From Rhodanobacter sp. L36 (lineage in GTDB: Bacteria; Pseudomonadota; Gammaproteobacteria; Xanthomonadales; Rhodanobacteraceae), in the NCBI RefSeq assembly GCF_009765755.1, contig NZ_LMUV01000011.1, positions 1,328,890-1,392,889 on the forward strand: a DNA stretch of 64,000 nt, written 5' to 3'. Shown here in pieces: positions 35,159-44,230 of the stretch; position 1 is the first letter of the stretch, and the number at the start of each line of letters is the position of its first letter. A program made the position numbers and the translations under genes. Under the pieces are notes generated by a model. That model did no database searches, had not been told where the DNA came from, and saw only the letters and a program-made list of their open reading frames with translations.

Positions 35159-35644
35159 TCAGGCAGCAGTTGTCTCGGATGCAACGCGGCCGACGCGCGG
35201 GCCGGGGAAACCCTGGGACAGGTCTTCGTAGACATCGTGCGCATCTTCGTGGCCGCGATGCGCCGCCTCGCGCACGCTCTGGTAATACGCAAGATCAGCC
35301 ATCCACAGTTCGCTGGACACCGACTGCAAAGTATCGTCCACACTCATTGCCAGTGTCTGGAGTTCGGTTGCGAAGCGCATCAACTGGCTGCGCAGTTGTC
35401 GATCCTTCTGCAAGTCGGCGGTGTTGATGAAGCCAGGGACGAACTGCGCCCGGCTCGCCATGTACGTGACGCACTTTTCGTCGAACCCCACCGACTTCAG
35501 CCCCAGTCGCGGCATCTCGCGTCGATCCTGCGCCGACAGCGTGACCAGAAACGGAAGTAACTCCCGCATGGTCGCCAGCGCCCCTTGCACCGTTGCCACA
35601 TCCTGCTCGGACAGCACCGCCGAAATACGATTGTCGCTGATCAT
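35159..35644 (-). CDS. Conserved hypothetical protein of unknown function
   Basis: 161 residues, soluble, no signal peptide. It starts MISDNRISAVLSEQDV after a strong ggagtg site. The N-terminus (NRISA-L-x-DV, LPFLVTLSAQDRREMPRLG-KS) resembles a widely scattered, uncharacterised bacterial family that I recall but cannot name. The C-terminal half is mostly helical, with LAMSVDDTLQSVSSELWMADLAYYQSV. No catalytic motif is seen. It stands alone: 262 bp lie between its stop and the sigma-factor start, and DUF502 is divergent. Confidence 0.8.
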   Translation of the reverse strand: MISDNRISAVLSEQDVATVQGALATMRELLPFLVTLSAQDRREMPRLGLKSVGFDEKCVTYMASRAQFVPGFINTADLQKDRQLRSQLMRFATELQTLAMSVDDTLQSVSSELWMADLAYYQSVREAAHRGHEDAHDVYEDLSQGFPGPRVGRVASETTAA

Positions 35645-35904
35645 GCCAACACTCCCTGTTATGACGAACGTCGCCCCGACGTCGACGCGTGCGAGGGTAC
35701 AGGCACTTTCTGACATTCGATAGCGTCCTTTGCCGCCCAAGACACTTATCGGAAAAAAACAGCACCTCACGGCCAATCACCAGCCACGAAGACGAAGCGC
35801 CAGCCGTCAACGACCGTCGTCGGGAACATTTGCGCCGTTCGATCCGGCGAATGGTGAGCAACTCACCCGTTTACAATGAACGATCCTCCCGGTCGGATCA
35901 CCCC

Positions 35905-36582
35905 ATGCGCTCCCTGCGCGTCAAACGCTACCTGCTCACCGGCTTGCTGACTTTCATTCCGCTATGGGTGACATGGGCGGTGTTCAAACTGGTGCTGGGA
36001 ATGCTGGCGGGGATCGGAGCGCCGCTGGTGAATGCGTTGCTGGCCGCGCTGGCGCCGGTGGCGCCGCGAGCGGCAGCGGTGTTCAACACGGAATGGCTGA
36101 CGTTCGTGCTGGCGTTGCTGATCACGCTGGGTGCGCTTTATCTGCTTGGGTGGATTGCCAACCGGGTGATCGGTCAACGCTTCATCACCACGTTCGACGG
36201 ATTACTTGCGCGCATCCCGGTGGTGCAGACGATTTACGGTGGCACCAAGAAGCTGATGGCGGTGCTGCAGAACAAGCCCTCCGGCGTGCAGCGTGTGGTG
36301 CTGGTGGAGTTTCCACGTCGCGGCATGAAGACGGTCGGTTTCGTCACGCGGGTAATGAACGAGGATGGCAGCGGCCGCGAGATGGCGTCGGTTTTCATAC
36401 CGACAACGCCGAATCCGACGGGTGGTTATCTGGTCGTGGTGCCGTTGAACGAACTCACGCCGACGGAGTGGACGATGGATCAGGCGATGGCCTTCATCAT
36501 TTCCGGCGGCGCGGTGGCGCCCGAAACATTGCCGGCGTCGCCGGTGTCGCTGCCACACGATGAGACGGAAGATCGCGCGTGA
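35905..36582 (+). CDS. DUF502 family membrane protein
   Basis: 225 residues. The N-terminus RSLRVKRYLLTGLLTFIPLWVTWAVF and the core LLARIPVVQTIYGGTKKLMAVL and GYLVVVPLNELTPTEWTMDQAM are diagnostic of DUF502. Two membrane helices lie at about 8-35 and 65-95, and the rest is cytoplasmic. The function is unknown. A TACAAT -10-like hexamer lies at 35872-35877. The stop overlaps the next gene's GTG start. Confidence 0.9.
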   Translation: MRSLRVKRYLLTGLLTFIPLWVTWAVFKLVLGMLAGIGAPLVNALLAALAPVAPRAAAVFNTEWLTFVLALLITLGALYLLGWIANRVIGQRFITTFDGLLARIPVVQTIYGGTKKLMAVLQNKPSGVQRVVLVEFPRRGMKTVGFVTRVMNEDGSGREMASVFIPTTPNPTGGYLVVVPLNELTPTEWTMDQAMAFIISGGAVAPETLPASPVSLPHDETEDRA

Positions 36583-38387
36583 GCATGCCTCGTGTTCTAT
36601 CGACCATGTTGCTCTGCTTTGCTTCGTTGATGGCTCACGCAACGAGCTCGAACCAGCACGACTTCACGACGCCCGCGGAAATTGCGCATTTCCGCACCAC
36701 GCCGAGTTATGCCGACACGCTGGCGTACCTGCAGCGGTTGCAGCTGACGGCGCCTGGCTTGATTCGCGTGGAGACGTTCGGCACGACGCCCGAAGGTCGG
36801 CCGATGACGGTGGTAATCGCCAGCGCTGACGGCACGTTCGATCCCATGGCGGCACGCAAGGCCGGCAAGCCGGTGGTGCTGGTGCAGGCGGGCATCCATC
36901 CCGGCGAGATCGAAGGCAAGGACGCCGGGCTGATGTTGTTGCGCGATATCGCGATCGAGCACAAATTTCCGCATGTGCTCGATCACCTCGTGTTGGTCTA
37001 CATCCCGGTGTTCAGTGTGGATGGTCACGAGAACAGTTCGCCGTACAACCGCATCAACCAGAACGGCCCGCAAAGCATGGGTTTTCGCGGGCAATCGCAG
37101 TACCTCAACCTCAACCGCGACTACGTCAAGGCGGATGCGCCGGAGATGCGCGCGTGGCTGAAACTCTGGCAACGCTGGCTGCCGGATTTCCTGATCGACG
37201 TGCATACCACCGACGGCGCCGATTATCAGTACGACCTGACCTGGTATACCGAGGATGCGCACAAGCTCGATCCGGCGATCGACGCATGGCAACGCGATGC
37301 GCTCGTCGACCACGCATTGCCTGCGTATGAAAAACGCGGGCACCTCGCGTCGATCTATCTGGAGTTCAAGAACGGGCGCGATCCGCGCAAGGGCATAGAG
37401 AATTTCGGTTCCGGCCCACGTTTTTCGACGGGCTACGCGGCGTTGCAGAATCGCCCGGCGTTGCTGATCGAGACACACATGCTCAAGCCGTACGCCACGC
37501 GTGTGCGTGCCAGCTACGACCTGGTCGAGTTGATGCTGGAGCAGATCGACCGCGACCCGGCAGCATTGCTGCGTGCCACCGCAAAAGCCGATGCCGACAC
37601 CATCGCTCGTGCCCACGATGCGCAGCCGCGCGTGGCGCTCACCTTCAAGCTCGACCCGCGATCGACGCCTTTTGATCTGAAGGGGTTCGCATTCACCACA
37701 ACCCACAGCGATATCTCCAACAGCCTGTGGATTCAGTACCACCCGACACGGCCGCAGACATACAGCATCGACAACTGGAATGGCTTGCTGCCGGATGTTT
37801 CCATCACGCCGCCGGCGGCGTATGCGATACCGACGCAGTGGACGGCGATCATCGACAAGCTGGACGCACACGGCATTCACTATCGACGCATCGAACGGCC
37901 ATTGACGATTCACGCCAGAGGCTACCAACTGGACGAGCCGAAATGGATGGCCAAACCATTCGAAGGTCACCTGATGGTGCGCGATGTCGTCATGCACGAC
38001 GTGACACGCGACGTAACCCTGCCAGCCGGGTCGGTGATCGTGCCGATGGATCAGCGCGCTGCGAACGTGGCCATCGAACTGCTCGAACCGCAGGCGCCGG
38101 ATTCACTGCTGCGCTGGGGTTATCTCGACACGATTTTCGAAGCCAAGGAATACGGCGAGCCGCGCGTGCTGGAAAAGCTGGCGCACGACATGCTGGCGAA
38201 ACGTCCCGCGCTTCGTACCGAGTTCGAGCAGAAGCTTCACGATGATCCGGCTTTCGCCGCCAACGCCGAAGCGCGGCTGGAGTTTTTCTTCGAGCGCTCG
38301 CCGTGGTACGCGGTGCAACAGGTCGGCGCGTACCCCGTGCTTCGCCTCGATGCCGTGCAGTTGCAGGCGCTGATGCCCAACCAATGA
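36579..38387 (+). CDS. Exported M14 family zinc carboxypeptidase-like protein
   Basis: 602 residues with a signal peptide (about 1-21, cleavage near AHA-TSS). The M14 zinc site is HPGEIEGKD (His and Glu) with the distal His in LIDVHTTDG; ENSSPYNRINQNGP is also conserved. The C-terminal part (about 350-600) has no assigned domain. It likely degrades peptides in the periplasm. The GTG at 36579 overlaps the DUF502 stop (GTGA); an ATG two codons later is equally possible. Confidence 0.88.
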   Translation: MSMPRVLSTMLLCFASLMAHATSSNQHDFTTPAEIAHFRTTPSYADTLAYLQRLQLTAPGLIRVETFGTTPEGRPMTVVIASADGTFDPMAARKAGKPVVLVQAGIHPGEIEGKDAGLMLLRDIAIEHKFPHVLDHLVLVYIPVFSVDGHENSSPYNRINQNGPQSMGFRGQSQYLNLNRDYVKADAPEMRAWLKLWQRWLPDFLIDVHTTDGADYQYDLTWYTEDAHKLDPAIDAWQRDALVDHALPAYEKRGHLASIYLEFKNGRDPRKGIENFGSGPRFSTGYAALQNRPALLIETHMLKPYATRVRASYDLVELMLEQIDRDPAALLRATAKADADTIARAHDAQPRVALTFKLDPRSTPFDLKGFAFTTTHSDISNSLWIQYHPTRPQTYSIDNWNGLLPDVSITPPAAYAIPTQWTAIIDKLDAHGIHYRRIERPLTIHARGYQLDEPKWMAKPFEGHLMVRDVVMHDVTRDVTLPAGSVIVPMDQRAANVAIELLEPQAPDSLLRWGYLDTIFEAKEYGEPRVLEKLAHDMLAKRPALRTEFEQKLHDDPAFAANAEARLEFFFERSPWYAVQQVGAYPVLRLDAVQLQALMPNQ

Positions 38388-38547
38388 CCTCTGATCTCAC
38401 TGCGCCCTGCCCCTGACCTTTGACACTGTCTGGCCCGTGACGTTTGGCCTAGCGTGGACAGGCATGGCTGCATTTCCGGGGAGATCGCGCCCCAGCATCC
38501 ATTCACCGTACCCGCCCAATGGGCGACAACATCACAGAGGGAAATCC

Positions 38548-40695
38548 ATGACCAAGCAATACTTGAAGCCCCTGGCCCTGGCCGTCACCGTGGCCCTGTC
38601 GCTGGCCGCATGCGGCAAGAGCGAGCAGGCTTCCGCACCGGCACCGGCACCGGCAAGCACCGCGCCGACGACAGCCAGCACTGCACCGGCGGCCGCGAGC
38701 ACCACCGCTGTCGCCGATGCAGGCAAGAGCATTTTCGACGTCAGCGAGCTTGATCCGAACATCCACGCCTGCCAGGACTTCAACGGCTTCGTCAATTCGA
38801 AGTGGGTTGCCGCCAACCCGATCCCGAACGACCACACGAGCTGGGGTGCGTTCAACAAGCTGGCCGATGCCAGCCTGAATACCCAGCACTCCATCGTCGA
38901 TGACGCCAACAAGGGCGCCGACAGCGCCAAGGCCGGCACGATCGAGCAAAAGATCGGCTGGCTGTACCGCTCGGGCATGGACGAGGCCACCATCGAGAAG
39001 AACGGCTTCGAGCCGCTGAAGCCCAAACTCGACGAGATCGCCGGCCTGAAGAACGGCGCGGACGTCTCCAGCTACATCATCAAGCGTTACGCCGAAGGCG
39101 ATGCGCAGGTGTTCCAGTTCGGCGCGGGCGGCGACTTCAAGCACGCGGACATGCAGATCGGTTTCGCCAACGAAGCCGGCCTGGGCCTGCCAACCAAGGA
39201 CTACTACACCCAGCCTGATTACAAGGCGATCCGCGATGCGTACGTGGCGTATATCGCCAAGGCGCTGCAGCTCACCGGCGTGGCCGAAGCCGATGCGAAG
39301 AAGCAGGCCGACGACGTGCTGAAGTTCGAAACCCAGCTCGCTGCCGCCTCGTTGTCACCGGTGGAAGAGCGCGACACCAAGAACGAGTACCACTTCGTGA
39401 CCGTCAAGGAAGCGGACAAAGTCACCCCGCATTTCAGCTGGGACAAATTCTTCGACGCCCAGGGCGTGAAGATCGACAAGGGCTTCTCGCTGTCGCAGCC
39501 GAAGTTCTTCGCACAGTTCGACAAGATGCTGGCCAGCACGCCGGTCGACCAGTGGCAGGCATACCTGCGCTTCCATGCGATTGACGATGCCTCGCCGTAC
39601 CTGAGCAAGAATTTCCAGGACAACAAGTTCGCGTTCTACGGCACCACGCTGGCCGGTCAGCCGCAGCAGCAGCCGCGCTGGAAGCGCGTGCTCCGCACCG
39701 TCAACGGCAGCATGGGCGAAGCGCTCGGCCAGTTGTACGTGGCCAAGGCGTTCACGCCGGAAGCCAAGCAGCGCGCCGAAGAGTTGGTCACCAACATCCG
39801 CAATGCGTTGAAGGCCCGCATCGAGAACCTCGACTGGATGAGCGCCGAAACCAAGGCCAAGGCCATCGACAAGTGGAACAAGTTCCTGCCCAAGATCGGC
39901 TACCCCGACAAGTGGCGCGACTGGTCGGGTCTGGATATCAAGGCGGACAACTACTACGCGAACATCGAAGCCGCCGGCAAGTTCAACTACCAGTACGACA
40001 TTGCGCACATCGGCAAGCCGACCGACCGCAAGGAATGGGGCATGACCCCGCAGACGGTGAACGCGTACTACAACCCGAGCGACAACACGATCAACTTCCC
40101 GGCCGCGATCTTGCAGCCGCCGTTCTTCGACGCCAAGGCGGATGACGCGATCAACTACGGCGGCATTGGCGCGGTGATCGGCCATGAGTCGAGCCACGGT
40201 TTCGATGATCAGGGTTCACAGTTCGATGGCGACGGCAACCAGAACGACTGGTGGACCAAGGCCGACAAGACGCAGTTCGAGGCCCGTACCGGCAAGCTGG
40301 TGAATCAGTTCAACGACTACACGCCGATCAAGGACAAGCCGGATCTGCACGTCAACGGCAAGCTGACCCTGGGCGAGAACATCGCCGACCTGGGCGGCCT
40401 GAACGTGGCGTATGACGCGCTGCAGACGGCTTTGAAAGCCAACCCGACCGAGGCCGCGCAGAAGATCGACGGCTATACGCAGGACCAGCGTTTCTTCCTC
40501 AACTGGGCGCGCGTGTGGCGCGGCAGCATGCGCGAGAAATCCGAGATCCTGCAGCTCAACACCGACCCGCACTCGCCCGAGAGCTTGCGTGCCATGGGTG
40601 CGCCATCCAACATGCCGGCCTTTGCCACTGCGTTCCAGTGCAAGGCGGGCGATGTGATGGTCCGCTCGGACGACAAACAGGTGAAGATCTGGTAA
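38548..40695 (+). CDS. M13 family metallopeptidase lipoprotein (PepO/neprilysin-like)
   Basis: 715 residues. The signal peptide ends in the lipobox LAAC, then a low-complexity Ala/Pro/Thr linker (about 28-58). The M13 zinc site is VIGHESSHGFD (His546, Glu547, His550) with GENIADLGG as the third ligand region, and NAYYNPSDNTINFPA is the substrate-binding block. It would be an outer-membrane-anchored or periplasmic oligopeptidase. The ATG at 38548 follows agaggg. A strong terminator follows. Confidence 0.95.
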   Translation: MTKQYLKPLALAVTVALSLAACGKSEQASAPAPAPASTAPTTASTAPAAASTTAVADAGKSIFDVSELDPNIHACQDFNGFVNSKWVAANPIPNDHTSWGAFNKLADASLNTQHSIVDDANKGADSAKAGTIEQKIGWLYRSGMDEATIEKNGFEPLKPKLDEIAGLKNGADVSSYIIKRYAEGDAQVFQFGAGGDFKHADMQIGFANEAGLGLPTKDYYTQPDYKAIRDAYVAYIAKALQLTGVAEADAKKQADDVLKFETQLAAASLSPVEERDTKNEYHFVTVKEADKVTPHFSWDKFFDAQGVKIDKGFSLSQPKFFAQFDKMLASTPVDQWQAYLRFHAIDDASPYLSKNFQDNKFAFYGTTLAGQPQQQPRWKRVLRTVNGSMGEALGQLYVAKAFTPEAKQRAEELVTNIRNALKARIENLDWMSAETKAKAIDKWNKFLPKIGYPDKWRDWSGLDIKADNYYANIEAAGKFNYQYDIAHIGKPTDRKEWGMTPQTVNAYYNPSDNTINFPAAILQPPFFDAKADDAINYGGIGAVIGHESSHGFDDQGSQFDGDGNQNDWWTKADKTQFEARTGKLVNQFNDYTPIKDKPDLHVNGKLTLGENIADLGGLNVAYDALQTALKANPTEAAQKIDGYTQDQRFFLNWARVWRGSMREKSEILQLNTDPHSPESLRAMGAPSNMPAFATAFQCKAGDVMVRSDDKQVKIW

Positions 40696-40742
40696 GTCGA
40701 TAAACCCATCACCGCGTTGATCGCGGTGTCGTGTCACTTGAG

Positions 40743-40771
40743 GCCCCGCATGCGAATGCGGGGCTTTTTTT
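40743..40771 (+). terminator. Rho-independent terminator of the M13 peptidase gene
   Basis: A 9-bp perfect GC-rich stem (40743-40751 with 40756-40764) has a 4-nt loop and is followed by seven T. It lies 48 bp after the stop. The rest of the 340-bp gap up to 41038 holds the Fur-controlled promoter of the next receptor. Confidence 0.95.
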
Positions 40772-40813
40772 GTGCCTCGACGCGCCGATCAGCTGACCAG
40801 GCGTGTTTTGGGT

Positions 40814-40832
40814 ATTGCAAATCATTCTCATT
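40814..40832 (+). promoter_or_regulatory. Fur box and promoter of fiu-piuC
   Basis: The 19-bp site attgcaaatcattctcatt matches the Fur box aatgagaatcattctcatt at 16 of 19 positions. It overlaps a possible promoter (TTGCAA at 40815-40820, 17-bp spacer, TATCGT at 40838-40843). A leader of about 190 nt would follow. This indicates iron-repressed expression. Confidence 0.85.
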
Positions 40833-41038
40833 AAAAATATCGTATGCAACTGCTTGAGCCAGATTAGACGCGACGGGAACGCCCTTGCGTTGACCTGGTT
40901 CCAGACCGCTGGCAACCGCGCATCGTTTATTCCGCGCGCGTTACAACGGCCCAACCTGTATCCAGCCATTGCGAGACATGCGCATTCGCCAGACCCATCA
41001 GGCCTTGTCGACACGCACTCATTCATTACGGAAAATCC

Positions 41039-43387
41039 ATGGCCTTCATCAAAAGCCGAAAGCACGCGCCTGTCGCCCGCAAATCCTCGAACGCCTGCAT
41101 GGCCACCACTGCCACGCTGTTGACCGGGCTGGCATTCGCCTTTCCTGTCGGTGCCACCGACATGGCCGCAACGACTTCTTCCGATAGTCCACAGGTCACC
41201 AACGCAAAGACGCTGCCGGGTGTCCATGTGGAAGCGGACCGTGCTGCGGATTACCGCGTCGACAAGGTGTCGTCGCCGAAATTCACCCAGCCGTTGCTCG
41301 ACACCACGCAGACCATCAGCGTGATTACCAAGGATCTGATCCAGCAGCAGGGTGCGACCACGCTGACCGAGGCACTGCGCAACAGCCCCGGCGTGGGCAC
41401 GTTCTATGTCGGCGAAAACGGCACCACCAATACCGGTGATGCCATCTACATGCGTGGGTTCGATACGTCGGGCAGCATCTTTGTCGATGGCGTGCGCGAT
41501 CTCGGCTCCATCTCGCGCGATGTCTTCAATGTCGAGCAGATCGAAGTCACCAAGGGCCCGGACGGCAACGAGTACGGCCGCACCGCGCCGACGGGTGCGA
41601 TCAACATGGTGAGCAAGCAGCCGCAACTCGGCAATGGCGTTTCCGGATCGGTGTCGTACGGCAGCGCTGATCACAAGCGCGCGACGGCCGACTGGAACCA
41701 GACACTGAGCGCAAGCTCGGCTTTCCGCCTCAACGTGGTCGGCCAGGACAGCGGCGTACCTGGCCGCGACAAGGTCGAGAACGATCGCTGGGGCATTGCG
41801 CCCACGCTCGCGTTCGGACTAAAGACTGCGACTCGCGTCTACCTCGACTACCTGCATGTGAAGCAGAACAACGTGCCCGATGGCGGCGTGCCAACGATCG
41901 GTTTGCCCGGTTATACGAGTCCGGACCCGACGCGACCGTTTCTCGGTAACGCCGACAAGGTCGACCCGGAAAATTTCTACGGCACCGATGCCGACCACGA
42001 CAACGTGCAGGCGGACATGTTCACCGCCATCGTCGAGCATGATTTCTCGCCCGACACGACCTTGCACAACACGTTGCGCTGGGGCCGCACGCGCGAGGAC
42101 TATCTGCTCACGTCGTTCATGGGCAGCGCCGCGAATCTGCTGACGCCGGACCCCACTGATCCATCGACCTGGACCATCGCGCGCAGCAACCCCACCTTCA
42201 AGGATCAGGTCAACCGCATCCTGACCGATCAGGCGAATGTCACCGCGACGATCGACTCCGGCAGCGTGACCCAGGACCTCAGCGCGGGCATCGAGCTCAC
42301 GCAGGAAAAGGTCAGTACCATCGGCAAGGGCGCGCTGAATGGCAGTGTGTGGCCGGCGGCGAATCTCTATGATCCGAATCCCGATGTTGCCGGATTGATC
42401 TACGGTCTGAATGGCTCCGGTAGCCAGGGCAAAACGAACACCGAAGCTGCGTACCTTTTCGACACACTGAAATTCGGTACGCAATGGCAGGTCAACGCCG
42501 GTGTGCGCATGGATCACTACACCACCAATTTCGGTAGCACCGTCGTGTGTAGCGCCACCCGTGCTCCACTTTGCGGACCGTTGCCGGTGGGCACCGTCGT
42601 CACCGGCGTGGCTGGCGCCGCCGGTCACGCATCGGGCAACCTGCCCAACTACAAGCTCGGCATCCTCTACAAGCCGGCAACCAACGGCAGCATCTATGCG
42701 AACTTTGCCGTCTCGCAGGAACCGCCGGGCGGCAACACGTTGACGTTGAGCACATCGGCGAACAGCGCCGACAATCCGAATCTCGATCCGCAAAAGGCAC
42801 GCACGATCGAGTTCGGTACCAAGTGGGATCTGCTCGGCGAAAAACTGCTGCTGACCGGCGCGCTCTACAGCACCACGGTCACCAACGATCTGGTGCAGGA
42901 TCCGACCACGCTGGACTATTACCAGATCGGCAAGAAGCGCGTTCAGGGCATCGAACTCGGCGCCGTCGGCAAGATCACCGACAATTGGGCCGTGAGCACG
43001 GGCTTCACCACGATGAACGCCAAGGTCGTCGATGGTACTGCCGTGACGACGGACGGTTCGAGTGATCTGGCCTATACGCCGAAGACAGCGTTCACCGCAT
43101 GGACGACCTATCACCTGCCCTTCGATCTCACCATCGGCGGCGGCGCGCGTTACTCCGGCGAAATGAAACGCGGTACCGACAGCGCGGTCGGCACGCCTGC
43201 CTTCACCGAGGCTTACTGGGTGTTCGACGCCATGGCCAGCTATCCGGTCAACAAGCATCTCGACCTGCAGCTGAATCTCTACAATCTGTTCGACAAGAAC
43301 TACGTCGCGGCGATCAACAAGAGTGGCTACCGTTACACTCCGGGCACGCCGCGGTCGGCGATGCTCACCGCCAACTTCCGCTTCTGA
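41039..43387 (+). CDS. fiu: TonB-dependent catecholate siderophore receptor, Fiu type
   Basis: 782 residues. A signal peptide (about 1-40, ending near VGATDM) is followed by a plug domain ([51 protein letters not shown]) and a barrel ending in [10 protein letters not shown]. The plug signature and the piuC gene next door fit the Fiu/PiuA group, which imports monomeric catechol-iron complexes. Two Cys near residues 503 and 510 lie in an extracellular loop. A Fur box precedes the gene. Confidence 0.92.
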   Translation: MAFIKSRKHAPVARKSSNACMATTATLLTGLAFAFPVGATDMAATTSSDSPQVTNAKTLPGVHVEADRAADYRVDKVSSPKFTQPLLDTTQTISVITKDLIQQQGATTLTEALRNSPGVGTFYVGENGTTNTGDAIYMRGFDTSGSIFVDGVRDLGSISRDVFNVEQIEVTKGPDGNEYGRTAPTGAINMVSKQPQLGNGVSGSVSYGSADHKRATADWNQTLSASSAFRLNVVGQDSGVPGRDKVENDRWGIAPTLAFGLKTATRVYLDYLHVKQNNVPDGGVPTIGLPGYTSPDPTRPFLGNADKVDPENFYGTDADHDNVQADMFTAIVEHDFSPDTTLHNTLRWGRTREDYLLTSFMGSAANLLTPDPTDPSTWTIARSNPTFKDQVNRILTDQANVTATIDSGSVTQDLSAGIELTQEKVSTIGKGALNGSVWPAANLYDPNPDVAGLIYGLNGSGSQGKTNTEAAYLFDTLKFGTQWQVNAGVRMDHYTTNFGSTVVCSATRAPLCGPLPVGTVVTGVAGAAGHASGNLPNYKLGILYKPATNGSIYANFAVSQEPPGGNTLTLSTSANSADNPNLDPQKARTIEFGTKWDLLGEKLLLTGALYSTTVTNDLVQDPTTLDYYQIGKKRVQGIELGAVGKITDNWAVSTGFTTMNAKVVDGTAVTTDGSSDLAYTPKTAFTAWTTYHLPFDLTIGGGARYSGEMKRGTDSAVGTPAFTEAYWVFDAMASYPVNKHLDLQLNLYNLFDKNYVAAINKSGYRYTPGTPRSAMLTANFRF

Positions 43388-43396
43388 TGTTGCACG

Positions 43397-43424
43397 AGAC
43401 CTTCTCCTCAACGGGAGAAGGTCT
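43397..43424 (+). other. Strong intercistronic hairpin between fiu and piuC
   Basis: A perfect 11-bp inverted repeat (43397-43407 with 43414-43424) has a 6-nt loop and no T-run after it. It lies 9 bp after the fiu stop and 15 bp before the piuC ATG. It could protect the fiu mRNA 3' end or lower piuC expression. Confidence 0.7.
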
Positions 43425-43439
43425 GCTCAGGAAACCGCC

Positions 43440-44117
43440 ATGCTGCTGCACATTCCCGATGTTCTGAATCGCGAACACGTGATGCAGCTGCGTAGCGCGC
43501 TGGAAGCGGCCGACTGGACCGACGGCCGCGAAACCGTGGGCCCGCAAGGTGCCGCGGTGAAGCAAAACCGGCAGCTGTCCGATGCGTCGCCATTGCGTCG
43601 CGAGCTGGGCGCGATCGTGCTGGCGGCACTGGCGAAGCATCCGCTCTATCACGCAGCCACGCTGCCATTGCGAACGCTGCCACCGCGCTTCAATCGCTAC
43701 GAAGGCGGCGGCCATTACGGATTTCACGTCGACGGCGCCGTGATGGCGCTGCCCGATGCGGAGCAACTGCGCAGCGATATCTCCTGCACGCTTTTTCTCA
43801 GCGAGCCCGACGACTACGACGGCGGCGAACTGATCGTCAACGACACCTACGGCGAGCACGAAGTGAAGCTGCCGGCCGGCGACCTCATCGTGTATCCGTC
43901 GAGCAGCTTGCATCGGGTGCAGGAGGTCACGCGCGGTACGCGACTCGCATCGTTCTTCTGGGTGCAAAGCCTGATCCGCGACGACAGCCGACGCCGCATC
44001 CTGTTCGAACTGGATACCTCGATCCAGACATTGACGCACTCCGGCGCCGACGCTGCGGCGCTGCTGCAACTCAGCGGCGTGTACCACAACCTGCTGCGGC
44101 AATGGGCCGAGACCTGA
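43440..44117 (+). CDS. piuC: PKHD-type Fe(II)/2-oxoglutarate hydroxylase PiuC/YbiX
   Basis: 225 residues. It belongs to the 2-oxoglutarate-dependent dioxygenase family. The iron ligands are His96 and Asp98 in YGFHVDGAV and His158 in SSLHRVQEV; Arg168 (TRGTRLAS) should bind 2-oxoglutarate. The gene is regularly paired with catecholate receptors and is iron regulated, but its substrate is unknown. The ATG at 43440 follows a caggaaa site. The likely operon is with fiu. Confidence 0.94.
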   Translation: MLLHIPDVLNREHVMQLRSALEAADWTDGRETVGPQGAAVKQNRQLSDASPLRRELGAIVLAALAKHPLYHAATLPLRTLPPRFNRYEGGGHYGFHVDGAVMALPDAEQLRSDISCTLFLSEPDDYDGGELIVNDTYGEHEVKLPAGDLIVYPSSSLHRVQEVTRGTRLASFFWVQSLIRDDSRRRILFELDTSIQTLTHSGADAAALLQLSGVYHNLLRQWAET

Positions 44118-44230
44118 GCTGCAAGATCGCGTTTTCAGGAACAATGCGACGCCTGCATCCGTAATCGGTTGTTCCCTCGTGGCGCCATGGAGCGGATAAT
44201 TGTCGGCCCTCGATGCAACACGGCTGTGCA

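Noticed and set aside
34981..35427. A 148-codon plus-strand frame between the sigma factor and the orphan gene
   Set aside because: Most of it is antisense to the better-supported minus-strand gene; it has no motif.
38420..38455. TTGACA-like -35 upstream of the M13 peptidase gene
   Set aside because: No acceptable -10 lies at 16-18 bp spacing.
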